Assembly: GCF_024343775.1 (NCBI RefSeq)
Contig: NZ_RJUF01000005.1
Span: 1 to 64,000, forward strand
From: Lacihabitans soyangensis
GTDB lineage: Bacteria > Bacteroidota > Bacteroidia > Cytophagales > Spirosomataceae
Reading direction: 5' to 3'
DNA: 64,000 nucleotides
Under the pieces are notes generated by a model. It ran no database searches. It was not told where the DNA came from and saw only the letters and a program-made list of their open reading frames with translations. The position numbers and the translations under genes were made by a program. Each line of letters begins with the position of its first letter. Position 1 is the stretch's first letter. Of the stretch, positions 53,833 through 63,425 are shown piece after piece.

Positions 53833-54957
53833 ATGAAAATAGGAGTTCTTAAAGAAACAAAACTACTAGAAACCCGAGTTGCTCTCACACCTGATACGGT
53901 AAAGCAACTTTTAAAAAAAGGCTTTGAGGTAGCTATTGAAACAGAGGCCGGTCTTCAATCTTCCTTCTCCGACCAAGATTATGTAGCTGCAGGTGCTAGT
54001 ATTGGCTCAAAAACAGAGATTTCACAGTCTGATGTTGTTCTTAAAGTAAACTCTTTTACAGAGGAGGAAGTAGGACAATTGAAAGAAGGCATTGTAACAA
54101 TTTCCTTCTTGTATGCGTACACTATCCCTGCCGTAGTAGATGCTCTTAAGGCCAAAAAAATCGCTGCATTTTCGATGGATGCCGTTCCTCGTATATCCAG
54201 AGCCCAGAAAATGGATGCATTAAGTTCTCAAGCCAACTTGGCTGGTTATAAAACTGTCATTCTTGGAGCCAATGCATTGGGAAAAATATTCCCTCTAATG
54301 ATGACAGCAGCGGGTACAATAACCCCAACAAAAGTACTGATTTTTGGAGCTGGAGTAGCTGGTTTACAAGCCATTGCCACTGCCAAAAGATTAGGAGCCG
54401 TAGTAGAGGTAACCGACGTGAGACCAGAAACCAAAGAACAAGTAGAATCACTAGGTGGTAGATTTTTGATGGTCGAAGGTGTAGAAGGTGTAAAGATAGA
54501 AGGTGGCTATGCCAAAGAAGTTTCGGCAGAGTTTCTTCAAAAACAGAAAGAATTGGTAGAATCAAAAATAAAAGATGCCGATTTGGTGATAACTACAGCT
54601 TTGGTTATTGGAAAGAAAGCACCTGTCTTGGTCTCTGAAGATATGGTAAAATCGATGAAAAAAGGCTCAGTGATAGTAGACATGGCCACGGAATCAGGTG
54701 GAAACTGTTCGATTTCAGAAAAAGACAAAACAGTAGTAAAACATGGCGTAACAATCATTGGAGATTCTAATTTACCAGCCCTTTTACCTATCAACGCCAG
54801 TCAACTTTATGGTACAAATATCATAACCTTATTGATGCACTTGGCAGACAAAGATGGCTTCAAGTGGGATATGGAAGAGGAAATCACCAAAGGCTCGCTT
54901 ATTACGCACAATGGTGAGTTGGTTCATGAATTTACAAAGTCAATTTTAAACAAATAA
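53833..54957 (+). CDS. pntAA: NAD(P) transhydrogenase subunit alpha part 1
   Basis: 374 residues from MKIGVLKETKLLETRVALTPDTVKQL; the longer frame from 53773 is ruled out by the promoter. It has the AlaDH/PNT N-terminal domain and the NAD(H)-binding domain with VLIFGAGVAGLQAIATAKRLGAVVEVTDVR, then SVIVDMATESGGNCS. The soluble dI subunit of the proton-pumping transhydrogenase; it transfers hydride between NADH and NADP+. The split into three genes pntAA-pntAB-pntB occurs in many bacteria. It is followed by pntAB 4 nt later. Confidence 0.95.
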   Translation: MKIGVLKETKLLETRVALTPDTVKQLLKKGFEVAIETEAGLQSSFSDQDYVAAGASIGSKTEISQSDVVLKVNSFTEEEVGQLKEGIVTISFLYAYTIPAVVDALKAKKIAAFSMDAVPRISRAQKMDALSSQANLAGYKTVILGANALGKIFPLMMTAAGTITPTKVLIFGAGVAGLQAIATAKRLGAVVEVTDVRPETKEQVESLGGRFLMVEGVEGVKIEGGYAKEVSAEFLQKQKELVESKIKDADLVITTALVIGKKAPVLVSEDMVKSMKKGSVIVDMATESGGNCSISEKDKTVVKHGVTIIGDSNLPALLPINASQLYGTNIITLLMHLADKDGFKWDMEEEITKGSLITHNGELVHEFTKSILNK

Positions 54958-54961
54958 GAAA

Positions 54962-55249
54962 ATGAATTTAGAAGCTTTAATACTTTTATTATACGTTTTG
55001 GTTTTGGGTAGTTATTTGGGTTTTGAACTAATCGCCAAAGTTCCGCCCACCCTACATACCCCTCTTATGTCTGGTTCAAACGCCATTTCTGGCATAACCA
55101 TCGTTGGGGCTATTTTAGCATCCAACGAACTCGGCTATACGCACGTTAGCAAGTGGCTAGGTATGTTAGCCATCATTTTAGCCACTATAAATGTGGTTGG
55201 TGGTTACGCGGTTACAGACAGAATGTTGAAAATGTTTAAAAAGAAATAA
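54962..55249 (+). CDS. pntAB: NAD(P) transhydrogenase subunit alpha part 2
   Basis: 95 residues with three or four membrane helices: LILLLYVLVLGSYLGFELIAKVPPTLHTPLMSGSNAISGITIVGAI, then a helix ending near GMLAIILATINVVGGYAVTDRMLKMF. This is the dIIa membrane segment of the transhydrogenase. It lies 2 nt before pntB. Confidence 0.95.
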   Translation: MNLEALILLLYVLVLGSYLGFELIAKVPPTLHTPLMSGSNAISGITIVGAILASNELGYTHVSKWLGMLAIILATINVVGGYAVTDRMLKMFKKK

Positions 55250-55251
55250 AA

Positions 55252-56640
55252 ATGAATATCTATATACAGTTTGCCTATTTGATAGCATCAGTTTTGTTTA
55301 TCATAGGCATCAAAAAAATGAATAAAACCTCCGAAGCTAGAACCGGAAATCAGCTGTCGGCAGTCGGAATGTTGATAGCCATCTTGGCTACGGTCGTTCA
55401 AGTGGAAGTATTGAGTTTGATTGATATATTTATTTGTATCATTATTGGCTCTGCCATAGGTTTATACGTGGCCTATAAAGTAGAAATGACTCAAATGCCA
55501 GAAATGGTAGCCTTGTTTAATGGTTTTGGAGGACTGGCATCGGTCGCTGTTTCTATATCTGACTATTGGCTAAAAAGCCAAGAAAACAACTTTGATATTG
55601 ACATAATAACTGGTGTGAGTATAGTTTTAAGTATTTTTATTGGCGGAATTACATTTACAGGATCAATGATTGCCTGGGGTAAACTTTCGGGAAAAGTAAA
55701 CGGTAATGCTATCATTTTTGGCGGCCAACATCCTTTAAATTTACTACTTTTTGTGGCGTCAATTGTTGCTTCTGTGTTAGCAGTAATGTATCAAGCTGAT
55801 CCAATTTATTTACTTATTTTAACTGCCCTTTCTTTACTTCTGGGAGTTTTGACAGTGATTCCGATAGGCGGTGCCGACATGCCTGTGGTTATATCGTTGC
55901 TTAATTCTTATTCGGGAATGGCTGCCTGTACAACTGGTTTTGTTCTCAATAACAACGTTTTGATTGTCGCAGGAGCCTTGGTTGGTGCATCTGGCATAAT
56001 CCTTACAAATATTATGTGTAAAGCCATGAACCGCTCTTTGGTAAGCGTTTTACTTGGCGGATTTGGAACAACCTCAAGCTCTGCTGCCGTTGAGGGTGGC
56101 TCAGAAATAGTGGTTAAAGAAGTTGGAGTAGAAGAAGCGGCAATGCTTTTTGATTCAGCTTCATCTGTTATAGTGGTTCCCGGTTATGGAATGGCTGTTG
56201 CTCAGGCCCAACATGTGATTAGGGAACTGAGTGAATTATGTGAAAAACGCAACATAGATTTTAGATTTGCGATACATCCTGTAGCAGGTCGAATGCCTGG
56301 CCACATGAACGTGCTATTGGCTGAGGCCAATGTACCTTATGATAAGCTTGTAGAAATGGATGACATCAATGATGAATTCTCGAATACAGATGTGGTGTTT
56401 ATTGTAGGTGCCAACGACGTGGTAAATCCAGCTGCAAGAACCAACCCTCAAAGTCCTATTTTTGGTATGCCGATACTTAACGCTGACAAAGCTCGAACTG
56501 TAATAGTAAGTAAGAGAAGTATGGGTAAAGGTTATGCTGGTGTTGAAAATGAGCTTTTTGGTTATCCAAATTGCTTAATGTTGTTTGGTGATGCAAAGCA
56601 AACTATTACAAAGTTGGTTGGTGAAATGAAGGAAATGTAG
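55252..56640 (+). CDS. pntB: NAD(P) transhydrogenase subunit beta
   Basis: 462 residues. Membrane part (dIIb) to about residue 260 with blocks such as GFGGLASVAVSISDYWL and GMAACTTGFVLNNNVLIVAGALVGASGIILTNIMCKAMNRS. The NADP(H)-binding domain III follows: SSVIVVPGYGMAVAQAQHVIREL, RFAIHPVAGRMPGHMNVLLAEANVPYD, VFIVGANDVVNPAA and VIVSKRSMGKGYAGVENELF. Together with pntAA and pntAB it couples proton flow to NADPH formation. The stop codon is followed at once by a tandem repeat array. Confidence 0.96.
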   Translation: MNIYIQFAYLIASVLFIIGIKKMNKTSEARTGNQLSAVGMLIAILATVVQVEVLSLIDIFICIIIGSAIGLYVAYKVEMTQMPEMVALFNGFGGLASVAVSISDYWLKSQENNFDIDIITGVSIVLSIFIGGITFTGSMIAWGKLSGKVNGNAIIFGGQHPLNLLLFVASIVASVLAVMYQADPIYLLILTALSLLLGVLTVIPIGGADMPVVISLLNSYSGMAACTTGFVLNNNVLIVAGALVGASGIILTNIMCKAMNRSLVSVLLGGFGTTSSSAAVEGGSEIVVKEVGVEEAAMLFDSASSVIVVPGYGMAVAQAQHVIRELSELCEKRNIDFRFAIHPVAGRMPGHMNVLLAEANVPYDKLVEMDDINDEFSNTDVVFIVGANDVVNPAARTNPQSPIFGMPILNADKARTVIVSKRSMGKGYAGVENELFGYPNCLMLFGDAKQTITKLVGEMKEM

Positions 56641-56962
56641 CTTCGACTCCGCTCAGCTACCGTACAGTGGCTCCGCTCTGCTACCTTTCGGTGAATCCGC
56701 TCTGCTACCTTACAGTGGCTAAGATAAGCTACCGTACAGTGGCTTCGCTAAGCTACCGTACAGTGACTCCGCTCAACTACCGTACAGTGGCTCCGATCAG
56801 CTACCGTAGGGTGGCTCAGCTACCTTACAGTGGCTCCGCTCCGCTACCTTTCGGTGACTCCGCTCTGCTACCGTAGGGTGGTTCTGCTCAGCTACTGTTC
56901 GTTGTCTTCGCTCAGCTACCGTATGGTGGCTTCGCTCAGATATCTTCCGTTAGCTTCGCTTG
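56641..56962. repeat. Degenerate 24-bp tandem repeat array
   Basis: About 13 copies of a 24-bp unit with consensus GCTACCGTACAGTGGCTCCG plus CTCA, from 56656, with a 15-bp partial lead copy starting right after the pntB stop. One copy (gctaccgtagggtggctca) lacks 5 bp. Copies vary at the third block (CCGTACAG, CTTTCGGT, CGTAGGGT). No intervening spacers, so it is not a CRISPR array. One frame stays open for about 70 codons with an 8-residue period, but this follows from the repeat and no gene is supported. It is clearly richer in G and C than its surroundings. Function unknown. Confidence 0.9.
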
Positions 56963-57217
56963 GCAATGGTAGTTCGTGAATAATTTAGGGCATCGAAGAG
57001 TTCAATTTTTTGGGTTATGATAAGATTCGGCATTTACCATTTTGAAATTAAACCTAGAGATTATTATTTTGATAAAGTTAACAATCGAAAAGCGATCATT
57101 CAAAGCCTTAAATATCCACTTATCAATAAAAAATGTATTTAGAGAAACCCTGTTACCTAATTGTTTGTTTTGTGTCTAAAGTTTAGTTATTTTGAATACA
57201 ATTAAATTTAAGAAAAG
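56963..57217. other. AT-rich spacer between the repeat array and the metallopeptidase gene
   Basis: I see no gene here. A TTTG around 57163 and TTATTTTG near 57187 form an imperfect promoter-like pair ahead of the ATG at 57218. Confidence 0.5.
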
Positions 57218-57919
57218 ATGATTTTAATAATTGGAGTTGTGTTTATGCTAATCGGAATGTTCGTTAGCAACAGACTGAAAAGCAAATTTGCCGAATATTC
57301 GAGAATCGGACTGGCAAATGGCCTAAGTGGTGCTGAAATCGCTCAAAAAATGTTGCACGATAACAACATTTATGATGTAAAAATTACCCAAGTTGAAGGC
57401 CAACTTACCGACCACTACAACCCACTTGACAAAACCGTTAACCTAAGTGCAGATGTTTTTCATGGTAGAAGTGCTGCTTCAGCCGCTGTTGCTGCTCACG
57501 AGTGCGGCCATGCTATTCAACATGCTCTTGCCTATGCACCACTAAAAATGAGATCGGCAATGGTTCCAGCAGTAAATGTGGCGTCGAAAGTAATGGGAAT
57601 GCTAAATATGTTCCTGATGTTCGGCGGTATCTATATGCTTTCGCAGGGAAGTACTATGGGTGATATTCTATTGATAGTTTTAATTGCTGCCAATGGTGCA
57701 ATGGCCGCCTTTGCTTTAATTACTCTTCCTGTTGAATACGATGCAAGTAAAAGAGCGTTGGCTTGGATGACGAACAGAAATGTTGTGAACCAAAGCGAGC
57801 ATGCTATGGCCAAAGATGCTTTGGACTGGGCAGCCAGAACCTATGTAGTTGGAGCTTTGGCGGCCATAGCCAACTTGATGTATTACGTTATGATGTTTTT
57901 GGGTAGAAGAGATGACTAA
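57218..57919 (+). CDS. Neutral zinc metallopeptidase, YugP family
   Basis: 233 residues, membrane protein. A first helix (MILIIGVVFMLIGMFVSN) is followed by NGLSGAEIAQKMLHDNNIYDVKIT and the zinc motif VAAHECGHAIQHA (HExxH; here HECGH). Three further membrane segments lie at MGMLNMFLMFGGIYMLS, DILLIVLIAANGAMAAFALITLP and the C-terminus. Members of this family are predicted metallopeptidases of the inner membrane; the substrate is unknown. It ends at a strong terminator. Confidence 0.9.
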   Translation: MILIIGVVFMLIGMFVSNRLKSKFAEYSRIGLANGLSGAEIAQKMLHDNNIYDVKITQVEGQLTDHYNPLDKTVNLSADVFHGRSAASAAVAAHECGHAIQHALAYAPLKMRSAMVPAVNVASKVMGMLNMFLMFGGIYMLSQGSTMGDILLIVLIAANGAMAAFALITLPVEYDASKRALAWMTNRNVVNQSEHAMAKDALDWAARTYVVGALAAIANLMYYVMMFLGRRDD

Positions 57920-57940
57920 AACGTTCTAAAATTATTGACA

Positions 57941-57971
57941 AAAACCTCGGCATGTATGCTGAGGTTTTTTT
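57941..57971 (+). terminator. Intrinsic terminator after the YugP gene
   Basis: AACCTCGGCAT and ATGCTGAGGTT pair with one G-U around a 2-nt GT, followed by a T tract. Confidence 0.85.
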
Positions 57972-58162
57972 ATATTTACTTTCAATAAGGTTTGTAAGAA
58001 AATCAGTTTTTTTTTGTTAAATTTATTAAATATTGAGCGAAAATAATTTTTAGCTTTTTTGTCGAATATTCATAACTTGACACCTATTTTAACAAAAACT
58101 TCATCTAAATTTTAGAAGTCGAAATATAGTAGTACCTTCGACAAGAAACAAAAACACAGATT

Positions 58163-58846
58163 TTGAAAAAGTTGTTCATCGTAGTGTTCTTCGTTTTTGC
58201 CATTATTGACGTTATTGGTGAGTACTATAACTATTTTAATGTGGTATTAGTCTCTCGGGTTCTAACATTTCCGATAGCATACTTAGGATACTTGTCATTT
58301 AAAAAATATAGGCTCGAGCCAATTGGGAGTTTAATTGCTGCAAGTATTATTGTTAGCATTGTTGGATTGATAGTCACGCATACTCAACCCTATGGTGTTA
58401 ACTATTTGACTAGAGTCCTTATTATCATTATTGTAGAGACTCAAATTCAACTCTTCATTATCACTCACTATTTTTATCCCAAAGACAAATCGATTAAGGA
58501 TGAATTCATTAAACTAACCATCATCTTCTCATTAGGAATGATATTCATTTACTTTTTCTTTCCATTGTTCAACTTTGGTACCCAAGCTATTGTTTTTATC
58601 AGAATTCTACAATTCAGTTTCTTTATTGCATACACCTATAATAATAAGCTTCTCAATTGGCAAATTCAATGGAGTGTGTGGTTGCTTCTATTTTCTAATA
58701 TTATTTCAATGTACTTCCTTTACATTTCCCCCTCCAAAATTTATCATGTTTTGGTTATGATTTCCTTATTTACATCCAAATTCCTATTTGTAAATGGAAT
58801 TATAGAATCGTTAAAAATCAAAAAAAATATGCAATTCAAAATTTAA
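58163..58846 (+). CDS. Hypothetical polytopic membrane protein
   Basis: 227 residues with TTG as the likely start (MKKLFIVVFFVFAIIDVIG). About seven hydrophobic helices are visible, such as GSLIAASIIVSIVGLIVTH, VLIIIIVETQIQLFIITHYF and WLLLFSNIISMYFLYI, with basic loops between. The pattern loosely recalls YhhN-like integral membrane proteins but no motif proves this. It is AT-rich. A near-match promoter (TACCTTCG) lies at 58130-58137. Function unknown. Confidence 0.65.
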   Translation: MKKLFIVVFFVFAIIDVIGEYYNYFNVVLVSRVLTFPIAYLGYLSFKKYRLEPIGSLIAASIIVSIVGLIVTHTQPYGVNYLTRVLIIIIVETQIQLFIITHYFYPKDKSIKDEFIKLTIIFSLGMIFIYFFFPLFNFGTQAIVFIRILQFSFFIAYTYNNKLLNWQIQWSVWLLLFSNIISMYFLYISPSKIYHVLVMISLFTSKFLFVNGIIESLKIKKNMQFKI

Positions 58847-58869
58847 GAATTTTTGAATTAAGGCAGTGT

Positions 58870-59409
58870 TTAAGAATTTTCAAGTCGTGTTTTTAAATTA
58901 CCTAAATAATCCACCCAATTTCCACCCGGAATCATATCTGAAATTTTGGATATCATATTTGGGGCAAATGACTTCACAAATTCAAAATACTGATTGTCAA
59001 CCATCCATTTTGGAGGTAGATCAATTCCGGTTTTCGAAAACAACCAAAGAAAAACACTTACACCAAAAAGAGCGGTAAATCCGCCCAAAAATGCTCCTAA
59101 AAGGCCATCGAGAGTGCCTAGAAAAGTTAGCCGAACGGCTTTTCTCATTAGCCAACCTGCTTTTCTTAGTAGGAAAATAGTTGGAAGAAATACTACAAAA
59201 AAACTTAAATATGGCGAAATTGAAACCAGTGTTTCTTTACCAAAAATATTCTCTAGAAAATCAGCTCCTAAGCTCAAAAACTTGAACCCAATAACAATGG
59301 CTACAACAAACGCCGCTATGCCAAAAATTTCCATTAGCAAGCCTTTCTTGTAGCCATTGAAGGCACCAATAATCACTGGCACCAGTAAAATCAGGTCTAT
59401 GATGGCCAT
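58870..59409 (-). CDS. cvpA: CvpA-family membrane protein
   Basis: 179 residues with four membrane helices: the first MAIIDLILLVPVIIGAFNGYKKGLLMEIFGIAAFVVAIVIG carries the conserved NGYKKG motif. Later come SPYLSFFVVFLPTIFLL and GTLDGLLGAFLGGFTALFGVSVFLWLF. In E. coli CvpA is needed for colicin V production and supports envelope stress tolerance. It lies 3 nt after yqeY in the minus direction, so both share a transcript. Confidence 0.92.
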   Translation of the reverse strand: MAIIDLILLVPVIIGAFNGYKKGLLMEIFGIAAFVVAIVIGFKFLSLGADFLENIFGKETLVSISPYLSFFVVFLPTIFLLRKAGWLMRKAVRLTFLGTLDGLLGAFLGGFTALFGVSVFLWLFSKTGIDLPPKWMVDNQYFEFVKSFAPNMISKISDMIPGGNWVDYLGNLKTRLENS

Positions 59410-59412
59410 TTA

Positions 59413-59862
59413 TTACTGAGCCAAAAGAGTTTTAACCATTTCAGAAATCGCTCTTCCCTCAGCTTTGCCGGCCAATTCTTTGCTGGCCACACCCATAACT
59501 TTGCCCATATCTGCCGGCGATTTCGCTCCAACTTTGGCAATAATATCAGCTATTATGCTTTTCAGTTCATCAGCAGACATAGCTGCAGGTAGGTAAGTTT
59601 CTATTATTGCAATTTCAGCCAATTCTTTTTCAAGAAGTTCTGGTCTATTTTGTGTTTTGTAGATTTCCGCGGAGTCTTTGCGTTGTTTAACAGCCTTTTG
59701 CAAAATTCTCATTTCGTCGGCCTCCGTTAAAGCTTCGGCACCTGGCTTCGTTTCTTCTATCAAAATAACCTTTTTTATATCTCTCAAGGCCAACAACTTA
59801 GCCGAATCACGAGCCAACATGGCTGCTTTTATATCTGCGTCTATTTGAGTTTTTAACGACAT
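59413..59862 (-). CDS. GatB/YqeY domain protein
   Basis: 149 residues, entirely helical: MSLKTQIDADIKAAMLARDSAKLLALRDIKKVILIEET, then DEMRILQKAVKQRKDSAEIYKTQNRPELLEKELAEIAIIETYLP and PADMGKVMGVASKELAGKAEGRAISEMVKTLLA. The family resembles the tail of GatB, which binds tRNA in the amidotransferase. A free-standing role in tRNA binding is plausible. First gene of a two-gene operon with cvpA. Confidence 0.93.
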   Translation of the reverse strand: MSLKTQIDADIKAAMLARDSAKLLALRDIKKVILIEETKPGAEALTEADEMRILQKAVKQRKDSAEIYKTQNRPELLEKELAEIAIIETYLPAAMSADELKSIIADIIAKVGAKSPADMGKVMGVASKELAGKAEGRAISEMVKTLLAQ

Positions 59863-59913
59863 TTGTTTTAATATTTATTGTAGTTATTAAAATTCATTCC
59901 AAAATAAAAATCG

Positions 59914-59921
59914 TAATTTTG
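59914..59921 (+). promoter_or_regulatory. -7 promoter element of pdxJ
   Basis: TAATTTTG lies 23 nt before the pdxJ ATG. No TTG at the usual spacing upstream. Confidence 0.4.
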
Positions 59922-59944
59922 GACCCATAAATGAGAATGCAAAA

Positions 59945-60664
59945 ATGACAAAATTATCGGTCAATATCAACAAAATAGCAACTTTAAGAAACTCAAGAGG
60001 TGGAAACATACCTGATTTGGTTAAAACAGCTATTGATTGTGAGATTTTCGGGGCACAGGGAATCACCGTTCACCCGAGACCGGACGAACGTCATATCAAG
60101 TATCAAGATGTTTTTGATTTAAAGAAGGTTGTAAAAACAGAATTCAACATTGAAGGAAACCCTACCGAGGGTAGATTTCAAGAGGTGGTTTTGGCTGTAA
60201 AACCAGAGCAAGTGACATTGGTTCCTGACGAACTCGGAGCCATTACCTCCAACGCAGGTTGGGACACCATTACCCACAAAAGCAAACTCAGAGAAATCGT
60301 AAATATCTATAAATCAGAAGGTATTAGGGTCTCTATATTTGTAGATGCAAACCCAGAAATGGTAGAAGCCGCTGCCGAAACTGGAACAGATAGAATAGAG
60401 CTTTACACGGAATCATACGCTGCTGAATATGCCGAAAGTCCTGAAAAAGCCATAGAAAACTTCATAAAAGCCGCAGAAATGGCACAGAAAGTAGGACTTG
60501 GCATCAACGCAGGACATGACCTAAGTCTTGAGAATTTGGCCTACTTTTATAAAAATATTCCTGGACTGTTGGAAGTATCTATCGGTCATGCTTTGATTAG
60601 TGATGCTCTTTATTATGGTTTAGAGAATACTATCCAACTATATTTGAGGCAGTTGGAGGGGTAA
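59945..60664 (+). CDS. pdxJ: Pyridoxine 5'-phosphate synthase
   Basis: 239 residues, standard length. Motifs: [113 protein letters not shown] and [20 protein letters not shown]. It condenses an aminoacetone derivative with deoxyxylulose phosphate to make pyridoxine phosphate. It is transcribed alone, divergent from yqeY-cvpA. Confidence 0.97.
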   Translation: MTKLSVNINKIATLRNSRGGNIPDLVKTAIDCEIFGAQGITVHPRPDERHIKYQDVFDLKKVVKTEFNIEGNPTEGRFQEVVLAVKPEQVTLVPDELGAITSNAGWDTITHKSKLREIVNIYKSEGIRVSIFVDANPEMVEAAAETGTDRIELYTESYAAEYAESPEKAIENFIKAAEMAQKVGLGINAGHDLSLENLAYFYKNIPGLLEVSIGHALISDALYYGLENTIQLYLRQLEG

Positions 60665-60772
60665 CCACCAAATTATTCGAAAACCTTAACCTAATTTCGA
60701 TGAAAACCAGTTTTTAGTTTTCTCCCCAATTTAGGTTGGCTTTGTTCGAGAAAATACTCCTTTGAAATTAAC

Positions 60773-63058
60773 TCATTCCACAATCCTCAACTTGGCAAAA
60801 CTGAGCAACAATGTCTTTTCTCCTTCCGAATCAAAGTGAATTACCGCCTTTGCTGTTGGCCCCAAATTGTCAAGTTTTTTAACTTCTCCGAAACCAAACT
60901 TTTGGTGTTCTACTTTGTCACCGGGCTTAAGGTTTTTGGTGTCTGAAGGCACAAAATCTACCGTAGGTACGTGTACGGGAGCTGGTTTGGCTTGAGACAC
61001 TGGTTTGAGATTTGCTATGGCTTGAGACCTTGTTGGTGGAGCAGTTACCACGGGCCTTTCTTTTCTCCCAAAAGATTCAAAATCAAAGCCTTTAGGTGTG
61101 TAACTTGAGCCACGGTCATCAAATTTTAAATATGCAGGGTCAATTTCGTCTATAAATCGGCTTTTCTCACAAAAATTGAGTTTTCCCCAATTATAACGTT
61201 GTTCCGCATAACTCAGTGTCAGTTTTTTCTCGGCTCTGGTGATGGCTACATAAAACAACCTGCGTTCTTCTTCCAAATCCTCCCTGCTACGTAGCATCAT
61301 CTGTGAAGGGAAAAGATTTTCTTCCAATCCTACCACAAAAACATGTTTAAATTCAAGGCCTTTTGCACCGTGAATAGTCATCATCGTTACTTTGTCTGGG
61401 TCGCCGTCTTCTTCCTGATCGGCATTAGTGAGCAAAGAAACAGTCTGAAGAAATGATCCCAAAGTTTTATCCTCGTTTTCAGGATTATCTACAAACTGCT
61501 TAATGGAATTGAGCAATTCCTGTACGTTTTCGTGCCTTGCCACACCCTCCACGGTTTTGTCGATATACAACTCGTGCAAAATACCGGTAGTTTTGGCTAT
61601 ATTCATGGCAATAGTATGGGCATCTTTGCCCTCCTCTTCCATGATGATATAACTCTTTATGAGGTTGGTAAAAGTCTCGATAGAGTTCATCGCCCTACCC
61701 TCCAGATACTGTTTTATATTGCAAATAATCTCCCAAACAGACTTTTGATTTTCAGAAGCCATAACCACAATCTTGGCTACGGTGGAATCACCGATTCCTC
61801 TTTTCGGGAGGTTAATTATTCGCTTAAAGGCCTCCTCATCTTGTTGGTTAACGGTGTATCTCAAATATCCCAAGAGGTCTTTTATTTCTTTTCTTTGGTA
61901 GAAAGACAAGCCCCCAATGATACGATATTTAATATTTAACTTACGTAGGGCTTCTTCAAAGGCTCTTGACTGAGCGTTGGTTCGATACAATATTGCAAAA
62001 TCTTGATTCCTAAGACCCTGATGTTTTGATTCAAATATGGTGTTGGCTATGATTTTTCCTTCTTCGTTGTCAGAATGAGCCTTTATCACCTCTATCCTAT
62101 CACCTTCTTCGTTATCAGAAAATGTTTTTTTCTCGAGCTGGGCTTTATTTTTGGCTATTAACGAATTGGCAGCATTTACAATATTCTTGGTTGAGCGATA
62201 ATTCTGCTCCAGCTTAACTACCTTCAAATCCGGGTAATCCTTCTTGAAATTGAGGATATTCTGAATGTTAGCACCACGGAAGGCGTAAATACTTTGGGCA
62301 TCATCACCCACCACACAAATGTTTTGATGAACTGCAGAAAGTTTACGAGTAATTAAGTACTGGCTGATGTTGGTATCTTGAAACTCATCTACCATTACAT
62401 GTTTAAATTTGTGTTGGTATTTGTTGAGAACATCCAAATAATCTCTAAAAAGAACGTTGGTATTGAACAACAAATCGTCAAAATCCATGGCATTGGCAGA
62501 GAAACAACGTTGTGCATAGGTTTTGTAAATTCGTCCTATTTCAGGCATTTGAGCAGAAATATCCTCTGCTTGAAAAACCGGATTCTCATTATACATCTGC
62601 CAAGATATCAAGTTGTTTTTGGCACCAGAGATCCTATTGAGTATAAAATTGGGCTTATAGGTTTTGTCGTCAAGGTTGAATTCCTTCACTATGGTTTTTA
62701 GGAGGGATTTACTATCATCGGTGTCATAAATAGTAAAATTTGACGTGTAACCCAATCTGAAACCTTCAAAACGTAGAATTTTAGCAAAAACAGAGTGAAA
62801 AGTCCCCATCCAAAGATTCTTCGCCTCAGAACCGATGATTTTTTCAATCCGGTGACGCATTTCTTCAGCGGCCTTGTTGGTAAAAGTCAAGGATAAAATA
62901 TTGAATGCATCAACCCCACTACCCATCAAATGAGCAATACGGTAGGTCAAAACACGGGTTTTACCCGAGCCTGCACCCGCAATAATCATCAAAGGTCCAT
63001 TCTCGTGTGTTACAGCCTGATGCTGTGGTTCGTTAAGTTCTGCTAAAAAATCTATCAC
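60773..63058 (-). CDS. pcrA: ATP-dependent DNA helicase, UvrD/PcrA family
   Basis: 761 residues, superfamily 1A. Motif I GAGSGKTRVLTYR, Ia LSLTFTNKAAEEM, II MVDEFQDTNISQY, III GDDAQSIYAFRGA, IV KLEQNYRSTKNI, V TIHGAKGLEFKHVFVVGLEE, VI ERRLFYVAITRAEKKL. The C-terminal KPGDKVEHQKFGFGEVKKLDNLGPTAKAVIHFD is the small Tudor-like domain of PcrA that contacts RNA polymerase. It works in repair and plasmid/rolling-circle replication. A -7 element TATCTTTG at 63078-63085 lies 20 nt upstream. Confidence 0.97.
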   Translation of the reverse strand: MIDFLAELNEPQHQAVTHENGPLMIIAGAGSGKTRVLTYRIAHLMGSGVDAFNILSLTFTNKAAEEMRHRIEKIIGSEAKNLWMGTFHSVFAKILRFEGFRLGYTSNFTIYDTDDSKSLLKTIVKEFNLDDKTYKPNFILNRISGAKNNLISWQMYNENPVFQAEDISAQMPEIGRIYKTYAQRCFSANAMDFDDLLFNTNVLFRDYLDVLNKYQHKFKHVMVDEFQDTNISQYLITRKLSAVHQNICVVGDDAQSIYAFRGANIQNILNFKKDYPDLKVVKLEQNYRSTKNIVNAANSLIAKNKAQLEKKTFSDNEEGDRIEVIKAHSDNEEGKIIANTIFESKHQGLRNQDFAILYRTNAQSRAFEEALRKLNIKYRIIGGLSFYQRKEIKDLLGYLRYTVNQQDEEAFKRIINLPKRGIGDSTVAKIVVMASENQKSVWEIICNIKQYLEGRAMNSIETFTNLIKSYIIMEEEGKDAHTIAMNIAKTTGILHELYIDKTVEGVARHENVQELLNSIKQFVDNPENEDKTLGSFLQTVSLLTNADQEEDGDPDKVTMMTIHGAKGLEFKHVFVVGLEENLFPSQMMLRSREDLEEERRLFYVAITRAEKKLTLSYAEQRYNWGKLNFCEKSRFIDEIDPAYLKFDDRGSSYTPKGFDFESFGRKERPVVTAPPTRSQAIANLKPVSQAKPAPVHVPTVDFVPSDTKNLKPGDKVEHQKFGFGEVKKLDNLGPTAKAVIHFDSEGEKTLLLSFAKLRIVE

Positions 63059-63077
63059 CTAATTCTCAATGTTTGCA

Positions 63078-63085
63078 CAAAGATA
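63078..63085 (-). promoter_or_regulatory. -7 promoter element of pcrA
   Basis: TATCTTTG on the minus strand, no well-placed TTG. Confidence 0.4.
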
Positions 63086-63425
63086 ATCAAGGAATACCAC
63101 CTAAGGAATTTTTAAATTGAGGGATAGGCAAACATTTATTGAGAAACGCATTTTGATTCAAAACATCAATAAATTAAACAGGTATTAACTTTCACCACAG
63201 AATACAAAATTCTATGTCATTCCATTTTAAATGATTTAAAGTACGAAAGCAAACCTCAAAGTGTAATTCAAGAACTTATCTAAAAAATAAAGTCAATTCA
63301 AGAGAACAAAAACACCTAATTCCCGTTCTTAACTAGCATTTGGTATCTGCGAAAAGTACAATTTGGTTTCTAAAAAATAAATGGCGAAATTTGTAAAAAC
63401 GGAATACCTAAAACTACCTTTTTAA
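63086..63425. other. Non-coding region between pcrA and the desaturase gene
   Basis: About 340 nt, AT-rich, divergent intergenic region that must hold the desaturase promoter. I see no exact TAnnTTTG match on the plus strand near the start codon, no gene and no structured RNA. Confidence 0.5.

Noticed and set aside
56667-56876. 69-codon open frame inside the 24-bp repeats
   Set aside because: Its 8-residue periodic product simply reflects the repeat period; no start context or homology.
56641-56962. Possible CRISPR array
   Set aside because: Units are contiguous and degenerate with no spacers, and no cas genes are nearby.
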